Positions 7,483-12,042 of a DNA stretch of 12,042 bases are shown piece after piece. The translations under genes and the position numbers were made by a program. The stretch is from Sphingomonas sp. (lineage in GTDB: Bacteria; Pseudomonadota; Alphaproteobacteria; Sphingomonadales; Sphingomonadaceae), in NCBI GenBank assembly GCA_025935515.1, contig JAICVC010000053.1, forward strand, positions 1-12,042, read 5' to 3'. The number at the start of each line of letters is the position of its first letter. Within the stretch, counting starts at the first letter, position 1. The notes below the pieces were generated by a model. It ran no database searches and was not told where the DNA came from. It saw only the letters and a list, made by a program, of their open reading frames with translations.

Positions 7483-7598
7483 GCCGCGAAAGTTGACGAA
7501 GTTGACGCCTCAACGCGTGCGCGCGCCCGCGGGCGCGAGGCCGCGAAAGTTCACTAAGTTCATGGTCGTACGCGTGCGTACGCGCGCGTGCGCGCGAG
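7483..7598. repeat. Two diverged tandem copies of a 57/59-bp palindrome-containing repeat
   Basis: Copy 1 (7483-7539) and copy 2 (7540-7598) both open with GCCGCGAAAGTT and close with GCGCGAG. Each has an AAGTT doublet (GTTGACGAAGTTGAC in copy 1, GTTCACTAAGTTCA in copy 2), then a CG-rich palindromic segment. Copy 1 holds a perfect 16-bp palindrome CGCGCCCGCGGGCGCG (7522-7537). Copy 2 holds arms CGTACGC/GCGTACG (7567-7573, 7576-7582). Similar intergenic elements occur in sphingomonads, from memory and unchecked. Confidence 0.7.
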
Positions 7599-7761
7599 GC
7601 GGGGGTGTTTCCGGCGCAGACAGAGTGCGGGAGGTGAAGCACGAAGGGGCCGCTCCTTGAAACGGAGCCGCCTGATATCGCATCCTTAACCCTGTAGGAA
7701 AGCCTGCTCAGATTTTGCCTAGCGGATGCCTATTGTTGGACATTCAGCAGGCAATTTGTGC

Positions 7762-7812
7762 ACTTAGTAGACTGTCACCGTAATTCTAATTGTCACCAGG
7801 TGTCACCGAATT
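7762..7812 (-). repeat. Left terminal repeat cluster of the cassette
   Basis: Three TGTCACC boxes (7773-7779, 7791-7797, 7801-7807) lie here. Read leftward they give AATTCGGTGACA, TGGTGACAATT and AATTACGGTGACA followed by TCTACTAAGT. The outermost 24 bases pair with the right end as an inverted repeat. The stop codon of the membrane protein (7805-7803) lies inside one box. Confidence 0.65.
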
Positions 7813-8168
7813 CCAGTTTGCCTTTTCGCAGCGTCGCCCCTGTTCCAACCAGTCAATCTCAGGCGTCCTGCGGCGAACGCCGGAATGAACAGGACAATCA
7901 GAAAAACGAGTAGGGAAACGCTCAGGCGCGTGTTGGCCTGCTTCCACGCGACGGCATCCTGCTTTCTTATGCATCGAGTTGTATTTTTGACTTCAGCGAA
8001 TGCATATTGCGCTGGCGTCGTGTGGCACCATGCTGCGGGCAGATACACCATCTCTTGTAGAAGACGGTTGTAGGTGATTCCGCCCCATCCCCCGATCAAT
8101 AGGCAACCCGTACAAGTTATGAGTTGAACATATGCTATCGCTCTGTGATGCAAGAGTTTTCTCAGCAT
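7803..8168 (-). CDS. Small two-helix membrane protein of unknown function
   Basis: I do not recognise this family. From ATG 8168 the protein has 121 residues. One hydrophobic segment spans about 11-33 (AYVQLITCTGCLLIGGWGG) and another 82-102 (SVSLLVFLIVLFIPAFAA). They flank a roughly 48-residue loop with Cys48 and Cys66, and a basic tail follows. The ATG overlaps the preceding frame's stop (ATGCTGA), suggesting coupling. A TTG at 8213 preceded by GGAGGT is an alternative start adding 15 residues, though that spacing is tight. The stop lies in the left terminal repeat. A small membrane protein coupled behind a short glycine-rich protein is reminiscent of immunity proteins, but nothing in the sequence proves it. 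It may be a remnant. Confidence 0.45.
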   Translation of the reverse strand: MLRKLLHHRAIAYVQLITCTGCLLIGGWGGITYNRLLQEMVYLPAAWCHTTPAQYAFAEVKNTTRCIRKQDAVAWKQANTRLSVSLLVFLIVLFIPAFAAGRLRLTGWNRGDAAKRQTGIR

Positions 8169-8479
8169 CCGATCACTTTCATCAGGTTCACCACGCGCGA
8201 AAGGTTTGTCCAACTACCTCCAGCGCTCGCTGAGCCTCCAGTACCTGATCCAAAGGTGACGTCGCCACCGCTGACATAGTTATGGCTTGAACCATACCCC
8301 GAATAGACAGATCCCACGACGCCTCCAATCTGGCCGGCAAGGTGCGAAAAGAAACCTCCCAGATCGCGAACGGACCGTGCATTGTTCGAGCCACCGAGAG
8401 TCAAGCCAGCAGCGCCGCCGGTCCCTGCCGTTGTCGGTCCGCCACCACATAATTTCGGGGACATTAATTTCGGGGACAT
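8162..8479 (-). CDS. Glycine-rich small protein or C-terminal protein remnant
   Basis: From ATG 8479 the frame has 105 residues, 26 of them glycine. Serine and alanine are frequent, with only two cysteines (11 and 105, the last residue). No signal peptide is visible. Glycine-rich stretches such as GGGPTTAGTGGAAG and SGTGGSASAGGS alternate with a mildly amphipathic segment (FFSHLAGQIGGVVGSVY). Both possible ATGs (8479 and 8464) are supplied by the tandem terminal repeat, each encoding MSPKL, so the natural start is doubtful. The frame may be the tail of a larger protein, for example an Rhs-type polymorphic toxin tip, cut off by rearrangement. Its stop overlaps the next frame. The longer frame from 8605 overlaps the PDZ/GAF gene and is not accepted. 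Confidence 0.35.
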   Translation of the reverse strand: MSPKLMSPKLCGGGPTTAGTGGAAGLTLGGSNNARSVRDLGGFFSHLAGQIGGVVGSVYSGYGSSHNYVSGGDVTFGSGTGGSASAGGSWTNLSRVVNLMKVIGC

Positions 8480-8489
8480 AATACTAAAT
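8450..8489 (+). repeat. Right terminal repeat with a perfect 15-bp tandem duplication
   Basis: TAATTTCGGGGACAT occurs twice in perfect tandem (8450-8464 and 8465-8479), followed by AATACTAAAT. The outermost 24 bases (8466-8489) form an imperfect inverted repeat with 7762-7785. The element ends about 33 bases beyond the stop of the PDZ/GAF membrane gene. Confidence 0.8.
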
Positions 8490-8522
8490 ACGCGGCGACG
8501 CCCGTCGCTTGCATTTGGTAGC

Positions 8523-10445
8523 TCACGCCGTTCGCGGGCGCTGGCGGTTGGTCGATCGCGGGCCCGCGCCGAGCAGCGCCTCGAGCGCTTCGATGCGGCG
8601 GGCATTCTCTTCGATCAGCTCGGCGACCTGGGCCTCGCGCGCCTGGCGCTTGATGACGGTGCGGATCGCGCGGGCGATCGATTCGGACACTTCCTTGAGC
8701 GCCTTCTGCTCGTCGCGGCTGGGGATCGAGCCGTCGGGGCGCGGCCCGACCAGCAGATAGCCGATCGGCTCCTCGTCGTCCGAGCTCGGGACCAGCGGAA
8801 CGCGGATTGGGAAGGTCCGGTCGGAAGCCTCGCAGATGTCGCTCCTGTAATCCTGCGCGAAGCTCGTCCGGCGCCATTCCTCGACCTCCTCCATGGTGAG
8901 GCCGCGGGCGCGCATGATGCAGCCGTTGACGATCGCCGAGCTCCTGACTGCGCGAACGCCGCGGTCGACCCGGGCCAAGATCTCGTCGAGCATTTCGCCG
9001 AGCGATGCGGTCTCGCGCATGTCGCGCGCGACTTCGGGCAGATCGTCGCGGAGGAGGAACAAGTTCTTCTGGAAGCGGCGTTCGGACCAGCGCTGCACCC
9101 GCTCCTGGATCGGGTTGACGAGGACGGTTGACAGCGCCGCGGCGAAAATGACCGGGCCTTCGCTGTTGGTGTTGCCGTAATAATTGTAGATGATCTGCTT
9201 CAATCCATCGGCGGTGCCGGCGAACACCGCCGCCACGGCGATGGTGATCAGGGCGATATTGGCCGACTTGCTGATGACGAACTCAGCGTCGTAGAGGCGG
9301 TAGCGCAGCAGCGCGATCAGCAGTCCGACCTGCAAGGTGAGCACGGCGAGCGCGAAGCTGATTCCGACCCCGATCTCGATCAGCAGCTGCTGCCCGAAGC
9401 TTCCCGCCGACCATTTCAGATAATCGCCGACGATCGACACGCAGCGAAGCACGGCATAGCCGGTGATCCCGAGCAGCGCCCAGCGGATCTGCTGGCGCTG
9501 TTCGCTCGATTCGGTCTGGCGCAGGCAGCGCAGCAGCGACAGCACGGCGATGATCATCGCGCAGATGAAGAAGGTCTGGTAGAGCGTCCCCTGGAGCAAC
9601 AGCAGGATCGGAAGGGCCGCGATGAGGCCGATCTTGCGCCACGACAGGTTGCCATGCGGGAACAGCATGATTCCGGCCAGCAGGAGAATGTTGCCGAGGT
9701 CGAAGATCGCGACATTGAGCCAGCGCGGCACTCCAACGTGGGACAGGAAGATCGATGAGGGTTGCTCGGCGCCCACGGTGAACAGCACCGCCAGTGAAAG
9801 GATCGAGCTGACCGCGTCGCGCGAATTTCTGTGATGCAGGAGCCACGCCGCCCACAGCAGGAAGGGGTAGGCGAGCACGTGCATGAGGTCGATGACGCTG
9901 AGCCATCGCGGCGAAACCCCGAGCGCGCGCGCGCCGTCGTCGATATGATTGTCGCCAGTCGTGACGACGACATCGCGCACCCGGCCATCCGGGCCGCGGA
10001 CCGTCAGCGGCACATCGGCTGTGTCCGTGCCGTACAGCAGGTTGCCAAGCGTTAGATAAGCGGGGTCGTTGGCGTGCTGGGCCAGCGCTTCCTCGTTGAT
10101 CGGCATGCTCGGCGGGAGGGCCAGGCCATAGATGGCGATGATCTTGTCGCCGGCAACGATGCCCGCGGTCTCCGCCTTCGGCCCGACCGTGAAGCGAACG
10201 ACGGTTGCGTCGCGAGGCGACACCGCGAAGCCGGCGCGGCTACCGAGCAGCAGCTGAGAGTTGTTCGCCGGCGCGGTGTAGCGGAGATAGAAGCCGGCGA
10301 CCGGCCCGGCGAGCGCCAGGGCGAACGCGGTCAGCCATAAGAAGGTGAAAAGCCGGTAGATCGAGGTATTGAACGGCGGCACGACAGGCGGCAGGCGAAA
10401 GCCGCCCTTCGACATCTGACCAACACTGGGCAAGGCAAGCTGCAT
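8523..10445 (-). CDS. Multi-pass membrane protein with PDZ-like and GAF-like regions; possible kinase-less sensor
   Basis: The 640-residue protein begins with one membrane helix (about 31-53). A PDZ-like domain follows (about 65-165), with GPKAETAGIVAGDKIIAIYG matching the ligand-loop pattern of PDZ repeats. Roughly eight hydrophobic segments lie between 185 and 445. The LLRYRLYDAEFVISKS stretch (379-394) recalls the junction after the membrane block in ComP-type histidine kinases. A cytoplasmic GAF-like region covers about 465-600, and a coiled coil ends the protein (about 598-625). No kinase His box or ATPase domain follows, so any signalling must go through a partner. The ATG at 10445 is preceded by GGTGGGGG; an alternative start is Met11. 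It lies 80 bp downstream of the XpaC-like gene on the same strand. Its stop sits just outside the mobile-element-like cassette, so the natural C-terminus appears intact. The role is inferred. Confidence 0.8.
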   Translation of the reverse strand: MQLALPSVGQMSKGGFRLPPVVPPFNTSIYRLFTFLWLTAFALALAGPVAGFYLRYTAPANNSQLLLGSRAGFAVSPRDATVVRFTVGPKAETAGIVAGDKIIAIYGLALPPSMPINEEALAQHANDPAYLTLGNLLYGTDTADVPLTVRGPDGRVRDVVVTTGDNHIDDGARALGVSPRWLSVIDLMHVLAYPFLLWAAWLLHHRNSRDAVSSILSLAVLFTVGAEQPSSIFLSHVGVPRWLNVAIFDLGNILLLAGIMLFPHGNLSWRKIGLIAALPILLLLQGTLYQTFFICAMIIAVLSLLRCLRQTESSEQRQQIRWALLGITGYAVLRCVSIVGDYLKWSAGSFGQQLLIEIGVGISFALAVLTLQVGLLIALLRYRLYDAEFVISKSANIALITIAVAAVFAGTADGLKQIIYNYYGNTNSEGPVIFAAALSTVLVNPIQERVQRWSERRFQKNLFLLRDDLPEVARDMRETASLGEMLDEILARVDRGVRAVRSSAIVNGCIMRARGLTMEEVEEWRRTSFAQDYRSDICEASDRTFPIRVPLVPSSDDEEPIGYLLVGPRPDGSIPSRDEQKALKEVSESIARAIRTVIKRQAREAQVAELIEENARRIEALEALLGAGPRSTNRQRPRTA

Positions 10446-10519
10446 CCGGTGTCAGCCCCCACCGCCGTAAAGCGTCATTATCATGGGCGGCAGCGTCGCG
10501 CGCAATCGATAAGTGTCCT

Positions 10520-10537
10520 TCGGGCTCAGGAGCCCGA
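10520..10537 (-). terminator. Hairpin over the XpaC-like stop codon
   Basis: TCGGGCTC and GAGCCCGA form an 8-bp perfect stem around two bases (4-base loop if the inner pair opens). It includes the XpaC-like stop codon. No T run follows, so it may mark mRNA processing or partial termination before the PDZ/GAF gene rather than a strong terminator. Confidence 0.35.
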
Positions 10538-11278
10538 GGCGTCCTCGCTGTCGATCCGCTCCTCACCGTAGCGCGACTGGATGAAGCGGCCCTGGGTCTC
10601 GAGCGCCGCGACATCGGCCCGGGCAAGGCGCTCGGCCACCTCGGCCAGGGCGGTGCGCCCGGCAGAGAGGCCCTCGACCAGCCGCTGGTCAACGGTCTTG
10701 TCTTCCCCGTCGCGTTCCTGCCGGTAAGCGGCGGGGACGTGCTGGTAGCGCTCGATCAGCCCCGGCAGGTGGAGCGACATCAGGCGCCGCGCGTCCTGCG
10801 CCGCGGGATCCAGCGTTTCGAGCCGTTCCAGCGTCTGCTTGAGCGGGGGGAGAATGCGGCTGATCGCGTCGAGCTCGGCGCGCGCCGGCGCGGGAAGCGC
10901 CGCGCGCGCGCGATAGATGTAGGAATCGAACCGTTCGACCATCGCGCCGTTTGGAAGATCGGGCGCGGGGGCGGGCGTTGATATCACGCCGCGGCGGCCG
11001 CGAGCGATCAGGATCGCCGCGATGACCCCGGTGACCAGCAACGCCGCAAGGAATCCGAACATGCCGATCGGCTTGACCAGGCCGATGGCGATGATCGCCA
11101 GCCAGATCAGGCCAACGGTGATTGCGACCCGAAGCGCGGTTCGGCCGAGCCCGGCGTTGAGCCGCTGCCGTTCACGCCGCGCCGCCTCGCGACCAGTGGT
11201 GTCGCGTTCGTCGAGCTGGCGCGTGACCCGCTCGAAGCGGGCGATCGCCCGTTCAACCTTGTCGGTGACCTCGGTCAC
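10526..11278 (-). CDS. XpaC-like membrane protein, partner of TelA-family protein
   Basis: The 250-residue protein fits the XpaC family, named for 5-bromo-4-chloroindolyl phosphate hydrolysis in Bacillus; its molecular function is unclear. A charged, probably helical N-terminus (1-45) precedes two adjacent membrane helices (about 49-68 and 71-93). A soluble helical domain follows, with the family-like LHLPGLIERYQHVPAAYR (about 169-186) and LETQGRFIQSRYGE near the end. The start is GTG at 11278, overlapping the upstream telA stop in a GTGA arrangement. That matches the conserved xpaC-telA pairing (xpaC-yaaN in Bacillus subtilis) and implies coupled expression and a shared membrane-linked task. 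No catalytic motif is visible. A palindromic hairpin covers the stop. Confidence 0.82.
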   Translation of the reverse strand: MTEVTDKVERAIARFERVTRQLDERDTTGREAARRERQRLNAGLGRTALRVAITVGLIWLAIIAIGLVKPIGMFGFLAALLVTGVIAAILIARGRRGVISTPAPAPDLPNGAMVERFDSYIYRARAALPAPARAELDAISRILPPLKQTLERLETLDPAAQDARRLMSLHLPGLIERYQHVPAAYRQERDGEDKTVDQRLVEGLSAGRTALAEVAERLARADVAALETQGRFIQSRYGEERIDSEDASGS

Positions 11279-12042
11279 TTCGCCTCAATCGGAGTGAGCG
11301 GCGAAGGGCCGCTCGCGAGCTTGCCCTGGTTCACGCCCTCGGCGCGGGCGATATAGCCTTTCGATTTCTCGACTTCCTTGCCCAGCGTATCGACCGTCTG
11401 CTTCATGTTGCCGAGCGCCTGCAGCTTGAACTGGTCGATCTGGTCCATCGTGTCGTAGATGTTCTGGAACGCGCGCTGCAGCGTCTCCAGCGGAATCGTC
11501 GAGCTCGCCGCCTGCTCGTGGATCGCGCCGGTCTGCGTGCGCAGCAACTCGCCGGTGGAATCGATCATTCCCGCGGTGGTCGTGTTAAGCGCGGTGATCT
11601 GCTCGAGCACCAGCTTCTGGTTGGTCATCGCCTGCGCGACGGTGACCGCGGTCCGGAGCGCTGCGACGGTGGTGGTGGACGCGCGATCGACGCCCTTCAC
11701 CAGCTCGACATTGTTCTTCTTGACGAGATCGAGCGCGAGATAGCCCTGCACCGTCACCGCCATTTGCGTCAGCAGGTCGGTGGTGCGCTGGCGCGTGTAA
11801 AAGAGCGCGGTCTCGCGGATCGCCTTGGCCTTGGCCGGATCGGTCGCGTCGAGCTCGTTGGCCTTGTCCTCGAGCTTCTGGTCGAGGCTCTTGGAGATGT
11901 GCACCATCTGCTCGAGCTTGTGCATCGTCTTCCACAGGTTCGCCCGCTCGGTGTCGATGGCGGCATTGTCCATCAGCAGCTCGTCCTTGCCGTTGGCGAG
12001 GCTGCCGAGGATCTTGGTGATGTGGGTCTGCGAGCTGCGGTA
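11275..12042 (-). CDS. telA: TelA-family toxic anion resistance protein (5' end beyond window)
   Basis: The frame stays open to the right edge, so these 255 residues are the C-terminal part of a protein usually near 400 residues. The Met at 11973 is internal: codons before it (SSQTHITKILGSLANGKDELL) continue the TelA pattern of a helix followed by GKDEL. The visible part is almost wholly helical and coiled-coil-like, cytosolic, without membrane segments. Typical pieces are MDNAAIDTERANLWKTM, FYTRQRTTDLLTQMAVTVQG, STTTVAALRTAVTVAQAM and FQNIYDTMDQID. The family (TelA/KlaA, YaaN) is tied to tellurite and cell-wall-antibiotic tolerance, mechanism unsettled. Its stop overlaps the XpaC-like GTG start. 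Confidence 0.92.
   Translation of the reverse strand, partial: YRSSQTHITKILGSLANGKDELLMDNAAIDTERANLWKTMHKLEQMVHISKSLDQKLEDKANELDATDPAKAKAIRETALFYTRQRTTDLLTQMAVTVQGYLALDLVKKNNVELVKGVDRASTTTVAALRTAVTVAQAMTNQKLVLEQITALNTTTAGMIDSTGELLRTQTGAIHEQAASSTIPLETLQRAFQNIYDTMDQIDQFKLQALGNMKQTVDTLGKEVEKSKGYIARAEGVNQGKLASGPSPLTPIEAK

Larger units (their letters stand above)
7359..7761. other. Non-coding stretch with repeats and hairpins
   Basis: No gene is supported here. It holds the upstream region of the exported protein, the AT palindrome at 7440-7451, two tandem copies of a GC-rich repeat (7483-7598), and an imperfect hairpin at 7648-7672 (arms GGCCGCTCC and GGAGCCGCC, 7-base loop, one mismatch, no T run). 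It then turns AT-richer: a hand count gives about 46% GC for 7681-7800. The short frames in the repeat are low-complexity readings of the CG-rich palindromes. Confidence 0.7.
7762..8489. mobile_element. Putative small mobile or REP-like cassette bounded by inverted repeats
   Basis: The left end read on the minus strand (7785 to 7762) and the right end on the plus strand (8466 to 8489) match at 18 of 24 positions. The shared pattern is AATT(n)CGGkGACA, then TACTAArT, and both copies point outward. Extra motif copies sit just inside each end. GC is lower than in neighbouring genes (131 of 240 bases at 7861-8100 by hand count). Two overlapping leftward frames fill the interior. No transposase and no convincing target duplication are seen. 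The ends resemble, from memory, repeats beside REP-associated tyrosine transposase genes. Alternatively two unrelated REP copies happen to flank a horizontally acquired fragment. Confidence 0.5.

Noticed and set aside
7483..7598. CRISPR-like array
   Set aside because: There are only two contiguous copies with no spacers between constant repeats and no cas genes; this is a tandem duplication of a palindromic element.
7648..7672. Rho-independent terminator
   Set aside because: The stem has an internal mismatch, a 7-base loop and no T run on either strand.
7751..8518. Target-site duplication GCAATTTG / GCATTTGG around the cassette
   Set aside because: The two strings differ and lie at unequal distances from the repeat ends (3 and 21 bases), so chance similarity is more likely.
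8382..9131. A 249-codon plus-strand frame opposite the sensor gene
   Set aside because: It is a shadow of the GAF-like region, begins inside the cassette and lacks any motif.

Overview
The window looks like chromosomal DNA of a GC-rich alphaproteobacterium, most likely a sphingomonad (Sphingomonas or a relative). This rests on protein resemblance, the lepB/pgi/gor neighbourhood, frequent starts without a Shine-Dalgarno (SD) sequence, and a CGTCATTGCGAGCG-type intergenic palindrome common in alphaproteobacteria. It is inference; no database was searched.

Layout, left to right. Positions 1-877 read leftward: signal peptidase I (lepB), whose stop overlaps the first codons of another gene running off the left edge (probably rnc). 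A 79-bp divergent gap follows. Two rightward pairs come next. The first is pgi (glucose-6-phosphate isomerase) joined to gor (glutathione reductase) through TAATG. The second is a PYROXD2-like FAD oxidoreductase joined to a SUGCT-like class III CoA-transferase through TTGA. The pairs are separated by a 78-bp palindromic repeat that also contains the oxidoreductase start codon. From 6648 to the right edge all supported genes read leftward: a small exported protein of unknown function, an accessory stretch (about 7360-8520), a multi-pass membrane protein with a PDZ-like and a GAF-like part, an XpaC-like protein, and a TelA-family protein cut by the right edge.

The housekeeping part covers protein export, sugar-phosphate metabolism and thiol redox, with translational overlaps at most junctions. 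The XpaC-like/TelA pair matches a known conserved pairing linked to envelope stress and toxic-anion tolerance. The membrane PDZ/GAF protein lies 80 bp downstream on the same strand and may belong to the same transcript.

The most unusual part is 7762-8489. This stretch of about 730 bp is lower in GC and is bounded by inverted, outward-facing copies of an AATT(n)CGGkGACA...TACTAArT motif. Each end carries extra motif copies. Two overlapping leftward reading frames fill it from end to end: a glycine-rich small protein, then a two-helix membrane protein. The first frame starts inside one terminal repeat and the second stops inside the other. I read it as a small mobile or REP-like cassette carrying a possible effector/immunity-type pair or its remnant. 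The ends and frames are visible; the function is speculation. Just to its left are two diverged tandem copies of a 57/59-bp repeat with GC-rich palindromes.
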